A stretch of DNA of 49,825 bases, from assembly GCA_002633005.1 (NCBI GenBank), contig NMRA01000378.1:386793-436617 (forward strand), read 5' to 3'. Both the position numbers and the translations under genes were made by a program. Source of the DNA: Phoronis australis. Taxonomy: Eukaryota > Phoronida > Phoronidae. This document shows, in pieces, positions 33,031 through 44,059 of this stretch (the stretch's first letter is position 1; each line of letters begins with the position of its first letter). The notes under the pieces are model-generated. The model saw only the letters and a list, made by a program, of their open reading frames with translations. It searched no databases and was not told the origin of the DNA.

Positions 33031-34140
33031 TCAAGCTCAGTCGAAATCAATTCCTGTATTCCGCCCTCCCTCTCTTCTTCTCGGCCTTGAGTTAAAGGAG
33101 CAAACAACCTAATTTGTATCAATTTAGATCGAGTAGTTCTACTCCATAACGACACGTACGGTTGCGTTACCTGACACCTGACGGCAGACGGAGGTGTTAA
33201 AATTATCCAATGACGTAATTGGTTTCACACGCAGTCTGTTCAGCAGTTCACAACACGGGTTACTGGTGTCAGCTTATCGCTTGAATTCATCGTTTAACAC
33301 CAATGAGTTATCAAACTTCGATGTAAAACCCTTAAAATGCACCGAGTTCTTATAAAAACGTGTTGTTTTATTTCGCTGTTACGGATTTATTGGTATTTGG
33401 ACACACCGTAGCCTACAAAGTTCGGCAGGCCAATATGGTCCGTAGCAGGAGTTTGGGATCTGTTCGGAGATAAATTCGAAGTATTTTCCGTGATATACAG
33501 ACAGGAGAACCTGGATCTGTGTTATTTGGACTTGGGATTGTTTGAGTTCTTAAACACACAAAACGCTTGTTATCCTGGCCAGTGGCTCGGAGCCCGATCA
33601 GGCCCGTCGCAGCGGCTGGCCGGCCGGATTGACTCGTTATCCCGCTGGCCAGTGGTTCGGAAACTGATCAGACATCACGAACATAAACCAGCGAAAAATG
33701 GAAACTAAACTTCCAGTCAAGAAAATACTATACTGGTGAGCCAAAGTAATGTGCACGTGATTATGTTGGTGAATTACACAAGAAACTGCAAATCTACTTA
33801 CTCGTCGGGGGCCGCGAATTCAGGTTCCGCTTTGGCCACAGCACCGTCACGGCAGAAGTTGTACATTGACAATCATTATTTTAATAATGTAAATGTAAAT
33901 AAAGGCTCCCCTAACACAAGGCCGTGGGATGGAAATCGACGGATTTGTTTCACATCAATTTTTGCCAGCAAACACTTGAATTAGCATGAGCTCACACGGC
34001 CTTGGTGTCCCGTCAATTAGTTTTATTGTATCTAAAGCCGGTAAGGCAGTGATTTATTCACTGCTGGCTTCTCAAATCATTTGCACTCACGAACACTCCA
34101 AAGGCATTACAAATTGCATCTAATGAGGCAGACTTTGTTT
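33031..34140. other. Non-coding, no gene recognised
   Basis: Contains a small direct repeat (CTGGCCAGTGG at 33578 and 33646, with GATCAG near each) and an inverted pair around AAGGCCGTG/CACGGCCTT at 33919 and 33995. Frames at 33490-33708 and 33736-33984 have no recognised domain. Confidence 0.4.
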
Positions 34141-34146
34141 AAGTTT

Positions 34147-34384
34147 TATATAAGCATTGGTTAGGGTGACAATAATTCATTTTGAAACAGAACGCTCAGT
34201 AACAAACATTAACATGTCAACGGCAATCCCGTGTGACTTAGACGTGAGCTCATCAGTCGAACCCGACGAAGACTTCACAGGTGGATCGCTAAGTTTCACA
34301 GGCTATCAATTCGAACAGGAATACAGTGATGAAGAGGCCCCGTGAACAACCTCAGACAACGGAACGTATAGATAGTTATTTGGT
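34147..34384 (+). other. Possible promoter and first coding exon, frame-broken
   Basis: TATATAAG at 34148-34155 precedes ATG 34214 (AACATGTCA). The 43-codon frame is acidic (SSSVEPDEDF, YQFEQEYSDEEAP) and stops at 34343-34345. A second frame overlapping its end (from ATG 34329, PREQPQTTERIDSYL) reaches a donor-like TTTG-GTAAGC at 34382. The composition looks protein-like and the two would fuse with one base shift, so this may be a decayed or mis-sequenced first exon. The family is unknown to me. Confidence 0.3.
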
Positions 34385-34898
34385 AAGCCGGCATTCGTCA
34401 GCACTGACGACGACTGCTGGCCACAGACACGGAGATGTTTCACGGCCTCATACTTGCTATTTACAGCATAATTTCAATTCTTCACTACCACGAGCCACTT
34501 TCTCAGCATTTCGGACTCTTGAGGAAGTCGAAAAATACGATATATCCGCTTTCCTCGCAACTGCATAATGGGAACGATGCACCAACATAGCGGCATTCAC
34601 TCTGCAGATGAACCACTGACGTCGCTAGCGTAGTTTCTCACGTTCACAGGTTAACGCGACACCTCTTGGCAAGGTAAGGTCGATCGTATTCAAGGCGATG
34701 TGGATAGAGACCGATTAAGACGGCAAAAAGACTAATTAAATCGGGTGGCGTTCTCCTTTAAATTATATCAATGGTGCAAAGGCGGCGCTTTGTGCACGAC
34801 AGTCTTTGCCGTCTTTTATCCGTCGGGAAGGGTGAAATGTGACATCCCGCATCCTTGGATATTTGTCCAGCTCCCACTTATTTGATTTTTTGTTCCAG

Positions 34899-35072
34899 TC
34901 CACCACCGGGCATGGCTTAAACATGATATACAAACTAAAGTATTTAGACGACAGCGAGGCTCACGTACTTCCGTATCTGGAGATATGTCGCAATTTCGTG
35001 CCCCACGGCATGGGAGAGCGATCAATGCGAATGGCGAGAATTCAAGATCACATGAGCGTTGTCACGGTTTAA
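34899..35072 (+). other. Possible terminal coding exon
   Basis: A good acceptor (TTGATTTTTTGTTCCAG, ending 34898) opens a frame of 57 codons to a TAA at 35070-35072: S-T-T-G-H-G-L-N-M-I-Y-K-L-K-Y-L-D-D-S-E-A-H, LPYLEICRNFVPHGMGERSM and so on. The phase fits the donor at 34382. No domain recognised. The 69-codon antisense frame at 34816-35025 is the rival reading. Confidence 0.3.
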
Positions 35073-35167
35073 GCCCCGTGATGCTTCAGTTAAGAATTCA
35101 ACATTGACGGTTAAGATATGGCGAAGTGGAGTTTTTTTTAAAGATTTATAACGTTTTCGTGTACATT

Positions 35168-35503
35168 TGAAGGGGTGGATGCAGGATTTTGAGTTGGGGC
35201 CAGGACACTGAATAATCAGGTTTACGCCTCATGCGCGCGCCCAACCTAAAATGTTGGGATATAGGGGGTCTCGAATGTTTGGGTTTGTGTGCCTTATTAC
35301 TAAAAAAACAAAAAACAAACAAACGGGGTTTGTTCAAGGCCTGTTCATTGTGCATTCGCCCGCGGAGCCCCCCTGGGTGCGCGCATACAGAGTAGGCTAG
35401 TCAGCAATTCGCACCCCGAACTGCCAAATGGAATGTGATAGAATTTTAGGGGGCCTCGGCCCCCTTGCTGCTCCCCCCTAAAACCGCCTCTGATTTGCAC
35501 GTA
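35168..35503. mobile_element. Small dispersed DNA element (relatives at 1-95 and 23893-24110)
   Basis: Begins near GTGGATGCAGGATTTTGA and ends near CCCCCCTAAAACCGCCTCTG. The left/right ends are weakly inverted, and internal parts match the two other copies. Non-coding. Confidence 0.55.
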
Positions 35504-36674
35504 GGCGTATGGTAAATTTTAAATGGATCAACGGAAAAAACGAGGCACCCAAGTTCACGACATCTTGTTCGTGATCTTACAATCTTATGTTGGGAAGAAA
35601 TTATTGACTTATTACACAAAGACAAAACAATTGAAAACCAAATAGTGTGGAATAACAAAAGCATTTTGATTTATAGGCTTACATTCAGCAACAGTTTCTG
35701 AGGCAGAGACACTTGGTGAGAGGACCTTGTGGATTTAAAAAATCGTGACCTGGGAGGTATTGAAAGAGATACACAATTTCAAACTGAATTAATACAATCC
35801 CTTGAGACGTGCAATTAAGGTGAAATCTGAGCCTTCCGGGTCAAAGTGCACTTCCTAGTTACAGTGTATCACTGCACTGTTTTAAAGGAATGTTTTGCTT
35901 TCTAAAATTGTTTCGTCTCCTGATACAGAATACAGTTTGATTGATATTATTTTACTTTAGGCAACACATTAACCAAGTTTAAGTTCTTCCATACAAAACT
36001 CTTGTTGCCCTCTTATGCAGGAACCTCCAAATATTACTATATTCATAAAGAGGTTTTGGACAACTATGTTTTAGAAAAAAGACGCGATTAGTTAGACAAG
36101 TGACGATACCTGTGCGTCTTGTGGAACTGTTGAAACATTTAATATTGTGGTTGTGAAACGTGGCTTTGTGAAAAATAACGGGTACGAGATTCAGAAACTC
36201 TTAACTGCACAACACGATGTAATCTTACATGAGAAATAAAGATGGTATTTTGAATGATGCCAAACTCATTTTGGATGTATTTTTGGGGGCCTCTAATTCT
36301 ATATTAATGTATTTGTCAATGTTTTACTCATACGTGCTCTGAAGACCAGACAATTTCTAGTTATACACTGTACACAATTAATTTCCGCGAGTATGACAGG
36401 CCCTTAGGAAGGTAAAAATATTGGGGGGCCCAAACCAAATCGACCTCGCCAACTTACCTCCTTCCTGTCGCCACAACCCTCCCCCGTTCTCTGGATGTCA
36501 CCATATTTGTACGCCCCCCCCCCACCGTTCTCCATAGGTGGGTTGGGAGATAATACCTGAGATGCAACCATCAGTATTTGAGTAACCGTGAACCAACAAA
36601 GTTTCACGGAGTTTAATAATGGGTCTAGGGCCAGCGCCCTGACGGGTAGCTGGGTTCCAACAGTGGATTCGATG
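35504..36674. other. No gene recognised
   Basis: AT-rich DNA with a G/C-rich patch at 36420-36545 (GGGGGGCCCAAACC, CCCCCCCCCACCG) that looks like part of another small element. Confidence 0.45.
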
Positions 36675-36750
36675 AACTAGAGCTAGTCAGCTCAGCTATG
36701 ATTCACTTGAGACAGGCAGCTTAGCTCGCACGTATTCCTCCGCGGTGGAT
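36675..36750 (+). repeat. Downstream block, short copy C
   Basis: CTAGTCAGCTCAGCTATGATTCACTTGAGACAG followed by AGCTCGCACGTATT parallels 25985-26050 and 15675-15735. Its position after the third intron-2 copy fits the order of the repeated units. Confidence 0.5.
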
Positions 36751-39645
36751 CTAAGGTCAAGGTTCGTTTTATTATGACCAAGTTTCGGGAAAACTTCATT
36801 TTATCGTGGCCTTTCTTTGAAGGGCATTTTGGAAAGGTGAGGTCCCGAGGTCCCTTGTATGAGTGCTTTTGTGGCCGTTTCAAAATCCCTTGATGAAACA
36901 CAGCCGGTAATCAACTTTCTTGTGGCTGGGGAAATGATACAGAGTGTTTCCCAAAAATGTACACACTTCATTGCCTGGAGCTCAAATTCAGCTCCCGTGG
37001 GTCACTGATATTCTGCGCAGGCCCACTGCACAGTTACACCTTATTTTTATCGTGGTACGTCAGTTATGACGTGCTCTGTGTATGTAGTATGCACAGGAAT
37101 GGAAAGCAAATGAGTCATTTTTGAAGAGAATTCACTGCGCAATACTATTGGAAACTAACAACATCAAGGAAGTGCAAAGAGAACATTTCCCAGTTGATGC
37201 GCAATAAGTTTGATTTTATTTATTTAAGTACTTTAACTTCTACGATCTACGGTTTGTGAAATTAAACCCGCTAATCTACTGTATTTCCCTAAGTCAATAA
37301 AAAGTTTATTGCCATTTGAATTGTGAGAAAATTTAGGACACTTTGTAGAGCTATCCGATGATTCATTAATATCGTTGAGACTTCTTTCAGATAGACAAAT
37401 CTAATTGTTTAGTGCACTTTTATATTTGGGGATCTGATGATAGATCGAATTTCCCAATGTCTGCTTGCAACTAATTTCGTTGAAGCATTGTCATTTCTTA
37501 CAAGATTAGCTTCTATTTAAAAAAAAAAATCATCGGCCAATCAGCTCATTTTTCTTGAAACATGCAATTCAGAAACCAGCAATAGAACCCATGTGTAATA
37601 CATTTACCATGTTTTAATGACTTAATTCATTTTTGATCCCCTGTTAGTGAGTTTAAACGACAAATCTTGTAACAAAGTAAAAAAAAACAATGCATTTATT
37701 GTCATTTGAATTGCAAATTTTTGGGAATTGTCCCAATTCCATCAATGTCTTTGAGAGTTTAGGCAAGAAGCGTCCAAGTGCACTTTACTATTTTGGCATA
37801 TTCAGGCTTCAACTAAATTCACTGAAACATAGTCATTTTTTAAAATATTAGCTTCTAATTGCCAAAAATCATCTACGATTCTATCGATTTTCGTAGATAC
37901 ATAAACAAGTAAATCTGAAACCAGCGAATCTGTTTATCAAAACAGAAAGTAATAAGCAATTTCCGCGTGCTTGTTCACAGAGTTTTAACGGGTAGCCAAG
38001 GGAACATGGGAGATGAGACATTCGTATTAAGACGTATTTTTGCGCATTGCTGAGGTATCTATAACGGTTCACGAGGTAAACTTGAACTCCACTGACAAAA
38101 AACCGCTGAAACCTGTGTTTATGATTGCCAGAGTTCTTTGAGTACCTCCCATTCGACATGTGCACGGTCATCACAAATAGTAGACTAGACAGCAGTGTCT
38201 TCCACGTGTGGGAATTCCTCACAAACAACTCACAGTAACAATCTTCAAACGAAATACTATCCTTGTGATATTTTGGGAAACGGTAACACTATTTTGTAAC
38301 TAACCATCGGAAGTAGTCCTTTTGTGTAATTCACAAACAGTGGTCTTCACGTTCCTCAAAATTCCAATCCTTTCGATGGCAAACAATCCTATCCTATCTT
38401 TTTGCATTTTTTGGTTCAAATGTCTTGATCCTGATGTGCTGTACACGATTTTTTTGTTTTTTTATGAGTTTGGGATATCAACTTCCCTCGTGAATACTTG
38501 GCATTGTCTTATTTATATGTACTGTATGGAGGGACAAAGGGACATTTCCCCCAACTGCTCGACCGAGAGAGGGCGCCGTCTGAAATGGACACCTTAAGAT
38601 TATAGGATAAACATCATAAAACTTGGAAAAAAGGGACAGTTCATTTCATCGTCGTGCGGTCCCAAAACGATACAGGAGGTGACCTCCTTCAACATGAAAG
38701 CTGGTCGCACGATTTCACAAAAAGACAGGAAAATAGACTCAAGTAATCTATTTCAACATTGGGCACTCTCTGCGTGAGCGTCACTTTAAGAATTTGTCAA
38801 TAAAAGCACAAAAATGGTGGCCAGTTGAATGTCATTAAAGTCCTCCTTGAAGGGCGGGGCCCCTAATTATGAAAATATCTATATTTTCAATAATCAAGAA
38901 ATTCGCAGCAATTGATGTTATCTGTCAGATCATCAATTTTTCTACAGTGATATACATTTTCGAGAAAACAAAATAAAAGGAATATCTCCGTTATCCCTTG
39001 TCGCAGAGGTGCCTTTGGAAAAATATACTTTTGCATTCGTAAAACTGACATACTGAATTTAAAAATCCGGTAAATTAATACGCTCCGCAAAAGCTTCGCT
39101 TTAAAATTTTTCTCGAATTTTCAAAATATATGTGTGATTGCTTCGGTGCAAGTTTTCAAGTGCGTTTAGACGACCTACGTTGCAAAAGCGGAGACCCTAA
39201 CAACAATGTCCTGGCCAGGGTCCTTAAATGGTAAACAATGCACTGATACAGAGTTGTTGAATGTTCTCTTAGAATTTTCTCTCTTATACATGTACGTATT
39301 TCGCAGTCTTTCTTTCCTCGACTGTCCTCGACCCAACGCTTATGTCCGTTGCCACTGCTTAACCTTGATGCCCGAAAATGTTTTTACAAAAGGCGGAGAA
39401 TTACGCTAGAAAATGACATTTTGCATGCATCCCGCTGGTCCTTAGCTGTACATGTTGATGCACGTTTCACGGCGAGCTCACAAGCACAACTACCCTGGCC
39501 GTGTGTACATGTAATTTCGAAGTCTGATGGCACTGAACACCAGGGAAACCTACCTGTGTTTTGACGACATCTTTATGAGCTAGCTGTCTGGCTAGAATTT
39601 TGTTTCAGTAGCAGAGAACCACTTTGAATTACGCAATCTGTTTTT
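36751..39645. other. AT-rich, no gene recognised; local tandem duplication inside
   Basis: 37300-37545 and 37690-37880 are diverged tandem copies about 390 bases apart (TCATTTGAATTG, GTGCACTTT, CATTGTCATT/CATAGTCATT, ATTAGCTTCTA, AAAATCATC). No conserved frame. The 115-codon minus frame at 37881-38228 and the 91-codon plus frame at 38322-38597 show no domain. Confidence 0.5.
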
Positions 39646-39649
39646 ACTT

Positions 39650-39960
39650 TCTACGCCACTTTAATTGATGATCATATTGCTGTTGGAGTATCGTCACGTA
39701 TACGGTACACCTGCACTTTTAACTACATAATTTCAATTTATTACCCTGAGCAGTTGTGCCGGCACGGGCCTTAAGGTTATACATGTATGACACATTATAT
39801 TCTGATCGCAGTCTTGTTTGTCAACCGTCCCGTACACGGTACACGTGTACGTATAAGTGCACAAATTACATTTTATTACAAGTTTGGTTGCAGGTTTTTT
39901 GACACTTTGACTAATGATCGCAATGTTGTACCGTCAAGTGTTCGGTACACGTGTACGCGA
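39650..39960. repeat. Three diverged ~120-bp tandem units with GTACACGTGTAC palindromes
   Basis: Units share TTTGA(C/T)TAATGATCGCA-type sequence, then CGTCA/CGTCCCGTACACGGTACAC. The 12-base palindrome GTACACGTGTAC (an E-box core CACGTG within it) is perfect at 39840 and 39943; the first unit has GGTACACCTG instead. Confidence 0.6.
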
Positions 39961-42376
39961 AGCCTTGACATTATCAAGTAGGGTTGATTTTGATGATTTT
40001 ATTAAGAAGGATTTAATGATATGATAAATGTATAATGGTGTAACACTGAATTCTTAACCACGCAAATAAATAAAGGAGTATTTTTAAAAGTTACCTCAAG
40101 TCATATGTTAGTAAACATTTCATGTACACTTACAGAGCAAACATGGCGAAACTAAGGGCTACGTCTTTGTCGTGATTTTAAATCTCAAAATGCCTTGTTG
40201 AAGACCTCTCCTAACAAAAGTCATATAGTTTGATAAGTTGTCGAAAAAGTGGCTAAATATTTTCGATCATCATCTCAGTTACGTGAATGTTTACCCGATA
40301 ATTCTTATTAAGCAAACATTGTTGCGACAAATTGCTGTTAGAAATCGGTAAGGACCAACAGATGGAACCTTTTACTAAATTCTATTAAAAGAATATTGTC
40401 ACGTGACCCAATTACCAAACATCGGTACAAAGTCAAATATAAATACAAAACGTACCGAGAGTGGCGTACATGAAGTAGTATCCCACGAGACATTATTCCG
40501 CGTATCGACCGAGATCGAATTTTGTATTTATCCCATATGCTTCGAATTCCTAATTTTCTTACATTTTTTCGGCAGATTTTTTAAATACTTGACCCAGACT
40601 GTTCACATGGCGGATCACATCCTATATGTATGTACTTGCGCGTTAGGTTGCAAGTTTTTTCTTGTAAAAGAAACATATTTAAAAGTAATGATTTGTTTCT
40701 TGAAAAGAGGTAACAGCGATGAAAACAACGGCAACTGTGCAGTGAACTTGTAACATCTGGAAAGAGTTAAAAAACAACAATATCTGATATTGTAATTTCC
40801 TAGGAATCGGCGCCTGAGTTGCAGACGATATAGTATTCAGCAATTGAAAAGTGAGACATAAATGTCTTATAATTAATAGTTTTGCTCCAGAATTTACTTT
40901 TAGGACCTGGTTGCATGTCGAGTGCTAGTTACCCTACTGCAACTGAATTTCTTTAAACTATATTCGAAAAGTTTGATGATCGAACCGGCTGAAGACGTCG
41001 AGTCGACATTGACCTACCTTTTGAACTTTCCGTATGTCAGAGGTCAGTGTTGAAGTAGTGCGGGAGGTGAATACGGAAAACTTTAATACATGGCCGTATT
41101 TTCCTCGACAGATTTAACGAGTATGGAATAACAAAATTCGTGGCCTTTCTATGTTCAGAAAATAAATGTTTTCACCATGTTACAGTCATAGATTTGTAAA
41201 TATTTGCTAAATACAATGCTCTGTTCATTACATATAGGTCCCACATTAACCTAAAAGTTGTAAGTTAAGCTCGATAAACTCAGCGTGGGTCTATGCTAGG
41301 AAATAGCTTCCAGCTATTTGAAGCCAACTAACGTCTTTGTCTGGTGTTGAAGCTCATTGATGTAAAAATTTTCCGTCCTGGACGGAATCTGCTTGAGACA
41401 CTAGCAGAAATGCGGCCGAGTAAAACCAAAGTGATCGTCTTGACCACCCTGATGGTCGAGTATGATGGACCTGGCTGAAGTCTCAACCAAGCTATTCTCT
41501 GAAAAATGTGGAAAGCGCTTGCACTTAGTTCGAAAAAAATCATTATCGTGACTAATGCATTCGCAAATTATAAACTTTTTGAAATGAACTGGTTATGCAA
41601 GCCAGTCCAGCATTAAGAATGAAAATATTTCAATTTCTGCTCAATAATGTTTAAGTCATCAGCCCGAATTAGACGTCAAAGCGGCTGTGACGTGTCTTCT
41701 ATTATCTGGATTTCGGTGATTATTCCGGCCGACAAGAACACCTACTATAGACTCTCCGAAATTCAACCTTAAAAATTTCACTGAAAAAAAGGTTCTTATA
41801 CACATTTCAAAATTGGCAGAATCTTCGATAAATCAAAAATTTCCCCGAGATTTTCCGAAACAGATTTATAATACAAAATAAGAATCACCCAACTCGCTTG
41901 CACCTAACGGACTGTAAGGTGCATAGAATATGAATAGCCACAACACACAACGCGCCCTCTGAATGACAGGTCGTTTTATTCTTGCCGCTTCAAAGCATAA
42001 ACCACTATAAATAAATGATAGGTTTATACGCTTTCCAAAATAAACGAGGTCAGATAAAATCTTTATTTTCAATAGATAGCCAATTTTGTATCAGTAATTA
42101 CCACAAACTTTCCTACTCTTGATGCAGTTTGAACCAGCTTGTAATTACTTATTTATTTCGGTGCGCCAAGTTTTCCACACGACGAACCCAATAAAGCTAC
42201 CTCTGAACATGGCCAACTTACTTGTACAGTACATGTACATGTATATACTGCAGCTTATGCTGTAGTCCCACACATGAACGATTTGCAGCTAAGCGCATAC
42301 GTTTGACAATACAGCATGTAGGTGGGTTTTCGCTTGGGTAACAGGCTTGAACCAAAGGCAAACTTTACGAAAAACA
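39961..42376. other. Non-coding, no gene recognised
   Basis: Contains the 40185-40250 relative of 30190-30290 and the 4375-like GTCACGTGACCCA. The 116-codon plus frame at 40403-40753 includes no recognised domain. TACATGTACATGTA palindromes occur at 42229-42242. Confidence 0.45.
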
Positions 42377-42541
42377 TGACGTCATGGAAATGATCAGTCA
42401 TTCAAGACAAGAATATGATGCATGATTGGTTAAACAATGCATTACCCAGACTAGAAGTGATGTTCCAAACATCCACCAATCAAAAGGTGGAGGAGGGTCT
42501 TAAAGGGCTATAAAAACGAGCATAGTTTAAGGATTGCTCCA
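42377..42541 (+). promoter_or_regulatory. Promoter of peptide gene 2 (CRE, two CCAAT boxes, TATA)
   Basis: Palindromic cAMP-response-type TGACGTCA at 42377-42384, inverted CCAAT (ATTGG) at 42425-42429, CCAAT at 42476-42480, TATAAAAA at 42509-42516 and an initiator-like CCATACT about 30 bases downstream. Order and spacing are those of a regulated TATA promoter, which makes this the most convincing promoter in the window. Confidence 0.65.
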
Positions 42542-42572
42542 TACTGCATACACAACACTGGTGATTAAGCAG
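42542..42572 (+). other. Putative non-coding exon 1 of peptide gene 2
   Basis: About 31 bases ending in AAGCAG-GTAAGTAA (donor at 42573). No ATG in it. The predicted partner acceptor is TGTATTTCAG ending at 43322, giving a 750-base intron. Confidence 0.5.
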
Positions 42573-43335
42573 GTAAGTAATTTAATGTTCACTGCGTACG
42601 GCTGCATAGTTTTAGGCTAGTCAATAACTCTACCAGTTCGTTAAAACTCGTTAGAAAGGACGAAGGTCCCATTAGGAGGCAAATCGTTTCTCAAAGTAAT
42701 TAGACGACGCTTTGTAACGCAGTGAATATAAAAAAGCCGTTCAATAGGGTGTCGCGTACTGGTCATGCAACAATTCGCTTGTCTTTATCAAAACGAAGAA
42801 TTTGTTTTGTAAAATGTGAAAACCTGCGATTCTGCATTAAATATTAGTACATGTATACATGTGTACGTGTCAGCTCATTGCACCAACACACCATGTAAAA
42901 CAAATATCGTAAAACTATACTGTAGACAAAGAGGAGCTGTGTTGGAGCAAAACAAAACAGGCTCGGGGGCTTTACTTTTTATTGTCACCAGTATGAATTC
43001 AAAATCTGCAATTCACAACATGGAGTTTAAGGTAATTCGCAGAGACGCGTGAAGATACTTGATTCTTTAACGGTTCTTAGCAATGGGTCCAACCATGAGG
43101 CCTGCGCACATCTGATGCACCGAAAATGACATCAGGCCGCCTGCACTGTTCTTTTAGAAACCTAGGGGACACAGTGTATGCAGATAACACGGAAGGGTAA
43201 TTGTTATATAGATGAGAGAAAGATTTACTAAGGCTTATTCACAGTTTGTTCTCATATACATGTGCTTATTTCTCCTTTTATATACTTGTATCTCCGCAAC
43301 TTGGTCCGACACTGTATTTCAGAAAACTAGAAGTC

Positions 43336-43417
43336 ATGAAGTGCATCGTAGTATTCATTGTGTTGATGCTGGCTGTGGGCTGCCTCCAGGCGCTGCCGGT
43401 AGATGGCGGAGACGGAG
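43336..43417 (+). CDS. Signal-peptide exon of small secreted peptide gene 2
   Basis: The exon spans 43323-43417 between ATTTCAG and GTGAG. From ATG 43336 it encodes M-K-C, hydrophobic IVVFIVLMLAVGCL, LQA, L-P-V-D-G, then Gly/Asp. 82 coding bases, phase 1, matching the exon at 10148 almost codon for codon. The gene's promoter and first exon sit 0.8 kb upstream, so this copy looks functional. If unspliced, the frame would end at 43473 with a C-Q-C-P-G-P-C tail, but copy 1 has no such tail and the GTGAG donor is kept in both. The remaining exon or exons should lie downstream, perhaps beyond the minisatellite or outside the window. Mature product and role unknown. Confidence 0.7.
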
Positions 43418-43870
43418 GTGAGAACAAAAACTGTCAGTGCCCTGGGCCATGTTCCCCAAGTGTTTCGCAATAAATTGAAAGTGATCACGTGCAGTCCTTG
43501 TACCGTCTGGCGATATCTTGCGAAGTTTTGCGTTTTCGTGAGTTTGTTACGTCTGCAGAACGTGAGTCTGGTCGATCATCCGACGTGGAAAAAAATTGGT
43601 AACACTTCAAATTTAAAACTGCGTTTCGTTTTACGGTATAGTTGGCTAAAAATTGAATTAGGACTTTCATTCTTGTCAAGCCGGTCTCAGAATATTTCTT
43701 ACCGCGTTGGAAATTTATTTCCGCTACCAACGAGAATATCGAAACAAATCAACCACTCAAAACGTTTCCGAGATTATTGGGGTTTGGAAACCTTGAAAAT
43801 GCGGTTTCGAAAACGATGCATGTATGCATTGATGGTGATTTGAGTTCACAATCCAAGATAAGACGAGCGT
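43418..43870 (+). repeat. Intron-2 block, copy 2
   Basis: Counterpart of 10230-10690. The 146-codon frame at 43403-43843 and the 81-codon minus frame are not kept open in the other copies, so I reject them as genes. Confidence 0.8.
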
Positions 43871-44059
43871 GGTCTTGTTTCAAAACACCAAAACGTTTCT
43901 GATAATAGGACGACAATGACAGCTTAACAGCAGTGAAATGAAGCTTTCTAAAGCATTTCTTGGAAGAGAAAGTTTAAAGTCTTTTTTACATGTACATGCA
44001 GTGCTTGACCCTACGGTGGCTGTAAAAGGACGGCACAACAACTTTTTTCTCCGTTGCTA

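Noticed and set aside
43418-43473. Read-through tail of peptide gene 2 with C-Q-C-P-G-P-C
   Set aside because: Tempting as a Cys-rich mature peptide, but copy 1 has no similar tail and the GTGAG donor is conserved at the exon edge in both copies.
43403-43843. 146-codon plus frame and its 81-codon minus partner
   Set aside because: They lie in the conserved intron block; the homologous copies at 10230 and 32788 do not keep either frame open.
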